64,000 nt of DNA, taken from positions 496,001 through 560,000 of the forward strand of contig NZ_JAERQZ010000001.1 of the NCBI RefSeq assembly GCF_016735515.1, given 5' to 3'. Source of the stretch: Piscinibacter sp. HJYY11. GTDB lineage: Bacteria; Pseudomonadota; Gammaproteobacteria; Burkholderiales; Burkholderiaceae_C. A program made the position numbers and the translations under genes. Positions 21,482 through 30,052 of the stretch are shown piece after piece; positions within the stretch are counted from its first letter, which is position 1, and the number at the start of each line of letters is the position of its first letter. The notes beneath the pieces were generated by a model, which worked only from the letters and a program-made list of their open reading frames with translations, did not search any database and was not told the DNA's origin.

Positions 21482-22447
21482 TCACTGCGCCTCGAGCCTG
21501 GCCGCCTTCATCATGCGCTCGGCCAGCGCGATTTCGGCGCGCAGCCCCTCGGTGAATTCGGCGGGAGTGCTGGGCGTGATGTTGCCGCCCATGTTTTCGA
21601 GCTTGGTCTTGACCGCCGGGTCGGCGAGCACCTTGTTGAGCACCTCGCCGATGCGCTTGACCACCGGCTGCGGCGTGCCGGCCGGCACGGCCAGCCCGCC
21701 CATCGACACCAGCTCCACCGGCACGCCGGCTTCGGCCAGCGTGGGCACGTTGGGCAGGCGCGGGTGGCGCTTGGGCGAGGTGATGGCCAGCGGCACCAAT
21801 TTGCCCGACTGGATGTGCGGCAGCACCACCGAGGTGATGGCCAGCGTGAACTCGACCTGCCTGCCGATGGCGGCATTGGCCGACTCCGCTGCGCCCTTGT
21901 AGGGCACGTGCACGGCTTCAATGCCGGCCGTGCTGAGCATCAGCTCGGCGCCCATGTGCGCCGGCGAGCCGATGCCGCCGGTGCCATAGGAGAGCTTGCC
22001 CGGCTCGCGCTTGCTGATGTCGATCAGGTCGCGCATCGACTTGAGCGGCGAGCCGACGGCGGTGACGATGGTGAGGTCGGAGGTGCCGATGCGACCGATG
22101 TGGATGAAGTCCTTCATCACGTCGAAGCCCGGCTTCTTGTACATGCGCATGCTGGTCGACATGGGCGAGCCGGAGTACACCCAGGTGTAGCCATCGGCGG
22201 CCGAGCGGGCGGCGGCCTGCGCGCCGAGGTTGCCGGCCACGCCGGGCTTGTTCTCCACGACGATGGTCTGCTTGAGCACGTCCGCCATCGCATCGGCCAC
22301 CACGCGCACGGTCTGGTCGGGCGAGGTGCCGGCCTGGTAGGGCACGATCCACTTGATGGGCTTGGTGGGCCAGGCGTCGCTGGCGTGGGCGGCCAAGGCG
22401 CTGCTCAGGCCGAGGGCGAGCAGGGCACGGCGGGTGATGGCATTCAT
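21482..22447 (-). CDS. Bug/TctC-family tricarboxylate-type solute-binding protein
   Basis: This is a 321-residue periplasmic binder with a short signal peptide (to ALAAHAS). Family motifs include KPIKWIVPYQAGTSPDQTVR, VVENKPGVAGNLGAQ and PHIQSGKLVPLAITSPKRHP. Bug proteins bind carboxylates or other small organics and usually work with TctAB permeases encoded elsewhere; none is present here. It lies between acyl-CoA dehydrogenase and alkyl sulfatase in one operon, so its ligand may be an intermediate or substrate of that pathway. Confidence 0.92.
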   Translation of the reverse strand: MNAITRRALLALGLSSALAAHASDAWPTKPIKWIVPYQAGTSPDQTVRVVADAMADVLKQTIVVENKPGVAGNLGAQAAARSAADGYTWVYSGSPMSTSMRMYKKPGFDVMKDFIHIGRIGTSDLTIVTAVGSPLKSMRDLIDISKREPGKLSYGTGGIGSPAHMGAELMLSTAGIEAVHVPYKGAAESANAAIGRQVEFTLAITSVVLPHIQSGKLVPLAITSPKRHPRLPNVPTLAEAGVPVELVSMGGLAVPAGTPQPVVKRIGEVLNKVLADPAVKTKLENMGGNITPSTPAEFTEGLRAEIALAERMMKAARLEAQ

Positions 22448-22480
22448 GGTCTTGTCTCCTGGTCTTGTGGGTGTGTGGAA

Positions 22481-23665
22481 TCAGGCCGCTGCGGCGCGCG
22501 CCAGCAGCTCCTTGGCGATCGTGTTGCGCTGGATCTCGCTGGTGCCGGTGAGCACGCGGTACATGCGCAGCAGGCGGAAGAGGAACTCGACGCGGCTGCC
22601 TTGCACGATGCCTTCGCCGCCGAGCACCTGCACCGCGCGGTCGGCGATGCGGAAGGCGGTCTCGGAGCAGAAGAGCTTGGCCATCGAGGCCTCGGCGCGG
22701 GCGTCGCCACCGGCATCGAGCCGGCGAGCGACCGAGAGCATCAGCGCGCGTGCGGCCGCGAGCTCGGTCGCCATGTCGGCCAGCAGGTGCTGGACCGCCT
22801 GGAAGCCGCCGATGGGCTGGCCGAACTGTCGGCGGGTCTGCGCGTGGCGCACGGCGTCCTGCAGCGCAAGCTTGGCCAGGCCCAGCATCGCGGGCGTGTG
22901 CAGCAGGCGGTTGACGGTGATGCGGCCGAGCGCCAGCGCCAGGCCCTTGCCGCGCTCGCCGATCTGGTTGCCGAGCGGGATGCGGCAGTCGGTGAGCACG
23001 ATGTTGCCGGTGTGCGACTGGCCGGCCATGGTCTTGTATCCCTCTTCGATGCGAAAGCCCGGGCGGTCGCGCTCGACGAAGAAGGCGGTGGTCTCGCGTT
23101 TGGCCGGGTCGTCGCCGGTGGCGCAGATGATCACCGCCGCGTCGCAGAATGGCGAGCCCGAGATGAAGCGCTTGGTGCCGTTGAGCACGAAGCCGTCACC
23201 CTCGATCACGGCGCGGGTTTCGAGCGCGCCCGCGTCGGAGCCCGCATTGGGCTCGGTGATGGCAAAGCACACCGCCATCTCGGCGCGTGCGACCGGCAGG
23301 ATGAAGCGCTGCATCTGGTCCTGCGTGACCTGCTTCACCAGCGCACCAAGGCGCGGCGGGCCCGAGAGCTCGCCGAGGATGTGCGGTGCGAAGGGCGTGC
23401 CGCTCGCATAGAGGTGCTCCTTCACCAGCACGTGGTCGACGAGGCTGAAGCCGGCGCCGCCCATGGGCTGCGGCAGCGTCATGCCGTAGAAGCCCAGTTC
23501 GTGGGAACGCTTCCAGACCTGGCGCAGCAGCTCGCGCGACGGGCCTTTCTCGTGCGTGATGCCGTGCTCTGCGGCAAGCGGGCGCAGCTCGCCGTCGATG
23601 AAGCCGTCGACGCGGGCGATGAACTCGGCGGCGGCCGGAGAGCCTTCGAAGAGGGTCGTGGTCAT
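22481..23665 (-). CDS. acyl-CoA dehydrogenase
   Basis: This FAD enzyme introduces the 2,3 double bond into an acyl-CoA, the first step of beta-oxidation. The protein has 394 residues with the usual N, middle and C domains. FAD and substrate motifs are CFAITEPNAGSDAGALETRA and FVLNGTKRFISGSP, and the C-terminal domain has the conserved RMYRVLTGTSEIQRN. The chain-length preference is not clear. It is the second gene of a four-gene operon, 14 nt after an acyl-CoA ligase. Confidence 0.95.
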   Translation of the reverse strand: MTTTLFEGSPAAAEFIARVDGFIDGELRPLAAEHGITHEKGPSRELLRQVWKRSHELGFYGMTLPQPMGGAGFSLVDHVLVKEHLYASGTPFAPHILGELSGPPRLGALVKQVTQDQMQRFILPVARAEMAVCFAITEPNAGSDAGALETRAVIEGDGFVLNGTKRFISGSPFCDAAVIICATGDDPAKRETTAFFVERDRPGFRIEEGYKTMAGQSHTGNIVLTDCRIPLGNQIGERGKGLALALGRITVNRLLHTPAMLGLAKLALQDAVRHAQTRRQFGQPIGGFQAVQHLLADMATELAAARALMLSVARRLDAGGDARAEASMAKLFCSETAFRIADRAVQVLGGEGIVQGSRVEFLFRLLRMYRVLTGTSEIQRNTIAKELLARAAAA

Positions 23666-23679
23666 GTGGGCTCCTGGGT

Positions 23680-25245
23680 TCAGTTGACGCGGCGCTCGCG
23701 GCCGAGCCAGTAGGGCTCGCGCACGTCCTTGCGCGAGAGCTTGCCGTTTGCGTTCTTGGGCAGCATCGGCACGAAGTCGACCGAACGCGGCCGCTTGAAG
23801 TCAGCGAGCCGGCCGCGGCAGAACTCCATCACGTCGGGGCCGTCGGCGTCCTGGCCCTCGCGCAACACCACGACGGCCTTCACCGCTTCACCCCAGTGGT
23901 CGTCGGGCACGCCGATCACGCACACCTCGTGCACGGCCGGGTGTTCGGCCAGCACCTTTTCCACCTCGCTCGGGTAGACGTTGAAACCGCCGGAGACCAG
24001 CATCTCCTTCTTGCGGTCGACGATGAAGATGTAGCCCTCGTGGTCCACCCGCGCGAGATCGCCGGTGCGCAGCCAGCCATCGGGCTGCAGCACCTCGCGC
24101 GTCTGTGGCTCGGCGCGCCAGTAGCCGGCGAAGACGTCGGCACCGCGCACGCAGATCTCGCCGATGGCATCGCCTTCGACGGGGCGGCCGGCGTCGTCGA
24201 GCACCTGCACGTCGGATTCGCCTCCTGCACGGCCGCAGGCGAGCAGCAGATCGGGGCGGTCGCCCTCGATGGCGCGGCGGTGGTCGTCGATCGACAGCGC
24301 GAGCACGCCGCCGGTGGTTTCGCCTGCGCCATAGCCCTGCGCCAGCACCGGACCGAACGCGGCCCACGCTTCGCGGATGCGCGCCGGCGACATCGGCGCG
24401 GCGCCATAGCTCAGCAGCTTGAGGCTGGAGAGATCCCGCGTCCGGATTGACGGCTCCGCCAGCAGCGCGTGGATCATCGCCGGCACCATGAAGCAGTGCG
24501 TCACGCGGTGATGCTCGATCGCTTCCAGGATCTCGGCCGGCTGGAAGCGCTCCATCAGCAGGATGCTCGCGCCCTGGAACAACATGGGCTGGATGAACAT
24601 GCCGCTCGCATGCGTGATCGGGCCGCAGAGCATCAGGAGGTCGCCCGGGCCGGCGTGCATGCGGCCCATGATGATCTTGCGCAGCGAGGCGTAGCGGTTG
24701 CCCACCGTCTGCATCGCGGCCTTGAGCTTGCCGGTGGAGCCGGAGGTGTAGTGCAGCACGGCCAGGTCGTCGGCCTGCATGTCGATGCAGACGTGGGTGT
24801 CGGGCTGCGCCGCCAGCAGCGGCTCGTAGGGGCGCCAGGTGCTGTCGCCATTCGCCGGCTCGAAGGCGATGCGATGGCGCAGCGAGGCGAGCTGGCGGGT
24901 CGCGGTGTCGACCATGGCGCGGTGCTCCGGCCCGGCGGCCACGGCGACAGGCTCGGCGTTGGCCAGCGCATCGGCCAGCTCCTGCGGTGCGAGGCGCGAG
25001 TTGAGCGCCACCTTCACCAGGCCCAGTTTGTAGAGCGCGCATTCGAACTCCACGATCTCAGGCCGGTTGGGCGAGACGATGGCCACGCGGTCGCCACGCC
25101 TGAGGCCCAGTGCCTGCAGGGCGTGGGCCAGGCGGTTGGAGCGCAGCTCCAGGTCCCGGTAGCTGAGCTGCCCGTCGCGGAACAGGACGGCCGGACGGTG
25201 GGGCCAGAAGCGCGCGCTGCGGGCCAGGTACATGCCAAGGTTCAT
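23680..25245 (-). CDS. AMP-dependent acyl-CoA ligase
   Basis: This is a 521-residue enzyme of the ANL superfamily that activates a carboxylic acid to its CoA thioester with ATP. Motifs are the P-loop LHYTSGSTGKLKAAM, the adenylate motif GYGAGETTGG, the hinge TGDLARVDHEGYIFIVDRKK and the C-terminal Lys in PKNANGKLSRKD. It heads the operon with acyl-CoA dehydrogenase, Bug binder and alkyl sulfatase. Together these could feed alkyl-chain acids into beta-oxidation. It is divergent from a LysR gene with a palindromic operator between them. Confidence 0.94.
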   Translation of the reverse strand: MNLGMYLARSARFWPHRPAVLFRDGQLSYRDLELRSNRLAHALQALGLRRGDRVAIVSPNRPEIVEFECALYKLGLVKVALNSRLAPQELADALANAEPVAVAAGPEHRAMVDTATRQLASLRHRIAFEPANGDSTWRPYEPLLAAQPDTHVCIDMQADDLAVLHYTSGSTGKLKAAMQTVGNRYASLRKIIMGRMHAGPGDLLMLCGPITHASGMFIQPMLFQGASILLMERFQPAEILEAIEHHRVTHCFMVPAMIHALLAEPSIRTRDLSSLKLLSYGAAPMSPARIREAWAAFGPVLAQGYGAGETTGGVLALSIDDHRRAIEGDRPDLLLACGRAGGESDVQVLDDAGRPVEGDAIGEICVRGADVFAGYWRAEPQTREVLQPDGWLRTGDLARVDHEGYIFIVDRKKEMLVSGGFNVYPSEVEKVLAEHPAVHEVCVIGVPDDHWGEAVKAVVVLREGQDADGPDVMEFCRGRLADFKRPRSVDFVPMLPKNANGKLSRKDVREPYWLGRERRVN

Positions 25246-25315
25246 GGGGTGGGTCTCCTTGCGATTCAGTCTAGGAACGCAAGCGCCGATTCGTGATAAT
25301 CAATCGGCCAAACGC

Positions 25316-25332
25316 GATAACTTCGAGTTATC
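25316..25332. promoter_or_regulatory. LysR-type operator, perfect 17-bp palindrome
   Basis: GATAACT-TCG-AGTTATC is a perfect dyad in the ~100-bp gap between the ligase operon and the lysR gene. A related half-site (TGATAATCA, 25294-25302) lies 14 bp upstream. This fits the recognition-plus-activation site layout of LysR regulators that control a divergent operon and themselves. Confidence 0.65.
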
Positions 25333-25348
25333 AAAAGGAAATCCGCAC

Positions 25349-26263
25349 ATGCCCATGCGACTGGACGACATCGACTACTTCCTCGCCGTGGTGCAGCAGG
25401 GCCAGGTGCGGGGTGCCGCGCTGGCGCTTGGGGTCTCGCAGCCGGCCATCACCAAGGGCATCCAGCGCCTGGAGCGCGAGCTGGGTTTCCCCCTCTTCGA
25501 GCGCAGCACGCGCGGCATGCGGCTCACGCCAGTGGCCCAGCGCTTCCACGAGCGCACGCAATCGCTGCGCAGCGACCTGGGTGATGCCATCAAGGAGGCC
25601 GCCGACCTGCACCTCGGGGCGATGGGCGTGCTGCGGGTCGGCGTGTCGCCCCTCTATGCGCAGCGTGTGTTCGTCCCCGCCAGCCTGCAACTGCACCGTC
25701 AGCGGCCGGCTGCACGGCTGCAGGTCAACATCAACCTCAACGACGTGCTGGTGCCTGCGCTGCGCCGAGGCGACGTCGACCTCAGCATCAACGCACTGCC
25801 GGTCACCATGCCCGAAGACCTGCTGGCCGAGCCCCTGATCACCGACGACCTCTGCGTGGTGGCCCGCGAAGGCCACCCGTTGCTCGCGCGCCGACGCCTC
25901 AAGCTCGCCGACCTGACGCACGCGCACTGGATGCTGCCCAGCCCCCAGGTCGAGGCGCGCCGCAAGCTCGAGACCGTGTTCACCCAGGCCGGTCTGCCGC
26001 GGCCGCAGGTGGCGGTGGAGGTGAGCAACACCGTGGGCCAGCTCATCGGGCTGCTGGCCCACAGCGACCTGCTCGCCATCATGAGCGAGCTGCAACTGGC
26101 CGGCCCGGGCGGCCAGCGGCTGCAGGCGCTGCCGCTGGCCGAGCTGCGCTTCCCGCGGCAGATCGGCATGCTCACGCGGCGCGGCGTGCCGCTGTCGCCG
26201 CTGGCGTCGCGCTTCGTCGACGTGGTGCGCGAGACCGTGAACGGGCCTAAGTGGCAACCCTGA
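25349..26263 (+). CDS. LysR-family regulator of the divergent alkyl sulfate/fatty acid operon
   Basis: This is a 304-residue LysR protein. The N-terminal helix-turn-helix is YFLAVVQQGQVRGAALALGV then SQPAITKGIQRLE. A two-lobed effector domain follows from ~90 (GVLRVGVSPLYAQ). The ATG at 25349 follows AAAAGGAA, and a second in-frame ATG lies two codons on. Target and effector are inferred from position: it faces the ligase, dehydrogenase, Bug and sulfatase operon. It may also affect the same-strand ligase at 26315, 51 nt downstream. Confidence 0.92.
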   Translation: MPMRLDDIDYFLAVVQQGQVRGAALALGVSQPAITKGIQRLERELGFPLFERSTRGMRLTPVAQRFHERTQSLRSDLGDAIKEAADLHLGAMGVLRVGVSPLYAQRVFVPASLQLHRQRPAARLQVNINLNDVLVPALRRGDVDLSINALPVTMPEDLLAEPLITDDLCVVAREGHPLLARRRLKLADLTHAHWMLPSPQVEARRKLETVFTQAGLPRPQVAVEVSNTVGQLIGLLAHSDLLAIMSELQLAGPGGQRLQALPLAELRFPRQIGMLTRRGVPLSPLASRFVDVVRETVNGPKWQP

Positions 26264-26314
26264 TGTACTTGTGCGGCTTGCGAGCGGCCCGGCGAGGCTC
26301 TTAACCTTCCGCCC

Positions 26315-27868
26315 ATGAACCTCGCCCATCTGCTCCTGCGCAGCGCCCGCAGCGCCGGCGAACGCCCTGCCGTCTACCTGGGGACAGAGCTTCTCTTCGA
26401 CTACGCCACGCTCGCCCGGCGCGCCGCCGCGCTCGGCGCCTCGATCACCGAACGGCATGGCCTGCAGCCGGGCGACCGCGTCGGCCTCTTCATGAGCAAC
26501 CACCCGTCGGTGCTCGAGATCCTCTTCGGCTGCTGGTGGGCTGGGCTGGCGGTGGTGCCGATCAACCCCAAGCTGCACCCGCGCGAGGTCGACTACATCC
26601 TGGCCCACAGCCAGGCGTCGATCGCCTTCACCACCGACGACATCGGTCCTGCTCTCGTCGATTTCGGTGCTGGCTTCGGCGCGCCCACGGCCGAGCTGCG
26701 CGCGCTCGTCTTCGTCGAGCAGCCCGAGTACGCGCAGCTGCTGCAGGCCGAGCCGCTCGCCGCACCCGTCGAGCGCAGCGGCGACGACCTTGCCTGGCTC
26801 TTCTACACCTCGGGCACCACCGGCCGGCCCAAGGGCGTGATGATCACGCACCGCAACCTGATGACGATGTCGTTGTGCTACTTCAGCAACGTCGACGCCA
26901 TCCACCCCGACGATGCCGCGCTCTACGCCGCGCCCATGTCGCACGGTGCCGGTCTCTATGGCCTGCCGCACGTGATGGCCGGCGCCCGCCACGTGGTGCC
27001 CGAGTCGCGTGGCTTCGACGCGGCCGAGGTGCTGGCGCTCGGCCGCCATTTCGGCAGCGTGTCGATGTTTGCCGCGCCGACCATCGTGAAGCGCATCGTC
27101 GACCAGGCCGTGGCGCAGGGCGAAGACGGCACCGGCCTCAAGACCATCGTCTACGGCGGCGGCCCGATGTACGTGGAAGACATCCAGCGCGCGCTGCGCG
27201 TGATGGGCCCGCGCTTCGTGCAGATCTACGGCCAGGGCGAAAGCCCGATGACGATCACCGCCTTGTCGCGCCAGCAGATCACCGACGTGCAGCACCCCCA
27301 GCACCTGGCCCGCCTCGGCTCGGTCGGCGTGGCGATGGCCGCGGTGGAGGTGCGCGTGACCGATTCACAAGGCCGCGAGCTGCCCACGGGCGAGACCGGC
27401 GAGGTGCTGGTGCGGGGCGATTCGGTGATGGCCGGCTACTGGCGCGACCCCGCCGCCACCGCCAAGACGCTGCGCGACGGCTGGCTCTTCACCGGCGACA
27501 TGGGCAGCCTCGACGAGCACGGCTTCCTCACGCTGCGCGATCGCTCGAAGGACGTGATCATCAGCGGCGGCTCCAACATCTATCCGCGCGAGGTGGAAGA
27601 AGCGCTGCTGCACCACCCCGGCGTGGCCGAGGTCTCGGTGGTGGGGCGGCCCGACGCCGAGTGGGGCGAGGTCGTCGTCGCCTTCGTCGTGCCGTGCCCG
27701 GGCAGCGAGCTGGAGCCGCTGATGCTCGACGAGGTGTGCCGCGAGCACATTGCGCGCTTCAAGCGCCCCAAGGAATACCACCTGGTCGATGCGCTGCCGA
27801 AGAACCACTACGGCAAGGTGCTCAAGACCGAGCTGCGCGCGCAGCTCGCAGCGATGGCGCCGCGCTGA
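26315..27868 (+). CDS. AMP-dependent acyl-CoA synthetase
   Basis: This is a second ANL-superfamily ligase, 517 residues, distinct from the one at 23680. Motifs are WLFYTSGTTGRPKGVMI, IYGQGESPMTI, the hinge TGDMGSLDEHGFLTLRDRSK and the C-terminal catalytic Lys (PKNHYGKVLKTE). The next gene on the same strand is a 3-hydroxybutyrate dehydrogenase-like SDR, so a short hydroxy- or keto-acid is a plausible substrate. The reading frame starts 17 nt after the sequence TTAACC. An 11-mer CCTGATGTACT upstream (26259-26269) recurs before the oligomer hydrolase gene. Confidence 0.93.
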   Translation: MNLAHLLLRSARSAGERPAVYLGTELLFDYATLARRAAALGASITERHGLQPGDRVGLFMSNHPSVLEILFGCWWAGLAVVPINPKLHPREVDYILAHSQASIAFTTDDIGPALVDFGAGFGAPTAELRALVFVEQPEYAQLLQAEPLAAPVERSGDDLAWLFYTSGTTGRPKGVMITHRNLMTMSLCYFSNVDAIHPDDAALYAAPMSHGAGLYGLPHVMAGARHVVPESRGFDAAEVLALGRHFGSVSMFAAPTIVKRIVDQAVAQGEDGTGLKTIVYGGGPMYVEDIQRALRVMGPRFVQIYGQGESPMTITALSRQQITDVQHPQHLARLGSVGVAMAAVEVRVTDSQGRELPTGETGEVLVRGDSVMAGYWRDPAATAKTLRDGWLFTGDMGSLDEHGFLTLRDRSKDVIISGGSNIYPREVEEALLHHPGVAEVSVVGRPDAEWGEVVVAFVVPCPGSELEPLMLDEVCREHIARFKRPKEYHLVDALPKNHYGKVLKTELRAQLAAMAPR

Positions 27869-27889
27869 AACCCGATCGGAATCGACAAC

Positions 27890-28702
27890 ATGGCTTCCAT
27901 GACGCTGAAGGGCCGCACGGCCCTCGTGACCGGCTCGATGCAGGGCATCGGCCTTGCCATCGCCACGCGGCTGGCGCAAGACGGCGCGCGCATCGTGCTG
28001 CACGACGTGGCCGAGACCGCGCAGGCCCATGCGGCGCTTTCCAGCGTCTGCCAGGCCGGTGCGCCCGAGGCGATCTACGTCATGCGCGACCTGCGCCACA
28101 GCGCCGAGATCGACGCGCTGATGGCCGAGGCCATCGGCTGGCAGGGTGGGCTCGACATCGTGGTCAACAACGCCGGCATCCAGTACACCGCCGCCATCGT
28201 CGACATGCCGCCGCAGAGCTGGGACGCGATCCTCGCGATCAACCTGTCAGCCGCCTTCCACACCATGCGCCTGGCCTTGCCGGGCATGGTGTCGCGCGGC
28301 TATGGGCGCATCGTCAACATCGCATCGGTGCACGGGCTCGTGGCCTCGGCGCAGAAGGGCCCGTACGTGGCGGCGAAGTTCGGGCTCGTCGGCCTGACGC
28401 GGGTGGCGGCACTCGAATGTGCGGCCGTCGGGTCGATCGAGACCGGCGGCGTCACCGCCAACTGCATCGCGCCCGGCTGGACCGAGACCGCGCTGATCCA
28501 GCCGCAGATCATGGCGCGCGCGCAGGCGCACGGCGGCGACCGCGCCGCCGGCATCAAGGAGCTGCTGCAGGAGAAACAGCCCAGCCACCGCATGTCGGCC
28601 CCGTCGGAGATCGGCGAAGTGGCCGCGATGTTGTGCCAGCCCTGGGCGCACAACATCAACGGCATCACGCTGCCGGTCGACGGCGGCTGGACGGCGCAGT
28701 AG
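27890..28702 (+). CDS. SDR oxidoreductase, 3-hydroxybutyrate dehydrogenase-like
   Basis: This is a 270-residue classical short-chain dehydrogenase. The NAD motif is TGSMQGIGLAIA, the NAG motif NNAGIQYTA, and the active site is a Ser in NIASVHGLVAS with YVAAK. The C-terminal segment ELLQEKQPSHRM is close to the D-3-hydroxybutyrate dehydrogenase signature (LLxEKQPS). It ends GITLPVDGGWTAQ, as in BdhA/HbdH proteins. The likely reaction is 3-hydroxybutyrate to acetoacetate with NAD. That fits the downstream oligomer hydrolase and PHB depolymerase. It follows the ligase by 21 nt. Confidence 0.85.
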   Translation: MASMTLKGRTALVTGSMQGIGLAIATRLAQDGARIVLHDVAETAQAHAALSSVCQAGAPEAIYVMRDLRHSAEIDALMAEAIGWQGGLDIVVNNAGIQYTAAIVDMPPQSWDAILAINLSAAFHTMRLALPGMVSRGYGRIVNIASVHGLVASAQKGPYVAAKFGLVGLTRVAALECAAVGSIETGGVTANCIAPGWTETALIQPQIMARAQAHGGDRAAGIKELLQEKQPSHRMSAPSEIGEVAAMLCQPWAHNINGITLPVDGGWTAQ

Positions 28703-28708
28703 CGGCGC

Positions 28709-29842
28709 CTACTTCAGCAGCTTGCCCTGGCTGCTGATCACCGTCACCTCGACGAAGCGCGACCCCACGCGCTCCTTCGGCCCGAAGCCGATGCGCACGC
28801 CACCGAGGTTGAAGTTGTTCATCGACTCCAGCGCCGTGATCACCTTGGCGCGGGTGGGCTTGGGCCCGGCGCGGCGCAGCGCTTCCACCAGCACCTTGGC
28901 GCCCAGGAATTCCTCGAAGTTGGTGTAGTTCACCTCGTCCTTCGGCGCGTACTTCTTCATCGCCTCGTGGAACTCGCGCACGACCGGAATCGTCTGCCGG
29001 TACGGGTAGGGCACCACCTGGCTGATGCCCAGGCCCTTCACGTTCTCGATGCCGCCGAGCTTGACCAGCTCGGCCGGGTCGACCACCGAGATGTTGAAGA
29101 GCTGGCCGCCGCCGCCGGCCTCGCGGTACTGCTTCGCAAAGGCCGCGGCCGGCTTGTTGATCGCGACCATGATCACCGCCTGCGGTGCCGCGGCGCGGAT
29201 CACCTTCACCGCCGACTCCACCTCGACGGTGTTGCGCTCGTAGCTGGCCGAGGCCACGAGCTTCTGCCCACGCCGCTGCAGCGCCGATTCCACGCCGGCC
29301 AGGCCCGCCTTGCCGAAGGCATCGTTCTGGTAGAGCACCGCGATGCGTCCGAGGCCTTGCGTGTTGAGCTGCTTGACCATGTGCTCGGCTTCGTCGGCAT
29401 AACCGGCGCGCACATGGAAGATCCACGGGTTGAACGGTTTGCGCAGCAGCTCGCCGCCGGTGTAGGGCGCCACGAGTGCGATGCCGGCATCGGCCAGCAC
29501 CTTCTCCTCGAGCAGCTTGGCGATGTTGGCGCTGCCCGCAAAGCCGAAGAGCGCCACCACCTCGGGCTTGGCCACCAGCTCCTTCGTGAGCCGCAGCGTC
29601 TCGTCGACCTTGTAGCCGTCGTCGAGCACCAGTGTGCGGATCTTCGCGCCGTGCACGCCGCCCTGGTCGTTCACCGAATCGAAGTACACCTTGCCGCCCA
29701 GCACCATCTGCTGGCCGGTGGTGGCGAGCACCCCCGAGAGCGGCGCCACCTGGCCGATCGTGATCGTCGGCTCCTGTGCCGATGCGGCCAGCGAGGTGAA
29801 CATGACACCCCCCACCGCCAAGCGTTTCCACCATGTGTGCAT
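28709..29842 (-). CDS. LIV-type ABC transporter substrate-binding protein (orphan)
   Basis: This 377-residue periplasmic binder has a signal peptide (to AASAQ, ~23). The type I binding-protein fold is clear (ITIGQVAPLSGVLATTGQQ, VVALFGFAGSANIAKLLEE, AVLYQNDAFGKAG). No permease or ATPase is adjacent on the same strand, so it may share the system at 33-38 kb. It sits between the SDR (convergent) and the oligomer hydrolase (divergent), which suggests a ligand from PHB breakdown. A CTCAC-N10-GTGAG dyad lies just upstream (29852-29871). Confidence 0.92.
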   Translation of the reverse strand: MHTWWKRLAVGGVMFTSLAASAQEPTITIGQVAPLSGVLATTGQQMVLGGKVYFDSVNDQGGVHGAKIRTLVLDDGYKVDETLRLTKELVAKPEVVALFGFAGSANIAKLLEEKVLADAGIALVAPYTGGELLRKPFNPWIFHVRAGYADEAEHMVKQLNTQGLGRIAVLYQNDAFGKAGLAGVESALQRRGQKLVASASYERNTVEVESAVKVIRAAAPQAVIMVAINKPAAAFAKQYREAGGGGQLFNISVVDPAELVKLGGIENVKGLGISQVVPYPYRQTIPVVREFHEAMKKYAPKDEVNYTNFEEFLGAKVLVEALRRAGPKPTRAKVITALESMNNFNLGGVRIGFGPKERVGSRFVEVTVISSQGKLLK

Positions 29843-30052
29843 GCAGCACCCCTCACGTTACGAAATGTGAGAGCGATGCTAGGAGCGCGTGTCCCGCGGC
29901 ACCACGGGGCCTTCGATGGCGGTGCCATTACCTACGGGTTGCTGCTGGCGCTGAACTACCTAACGGGTACTCCTGATGTACTCCTACGACTGCTCGGCGC
30001 GCGGGGTGACTTCTACATTGATCCGCTCACCCATCCCGAGGAGACCTTTCGA

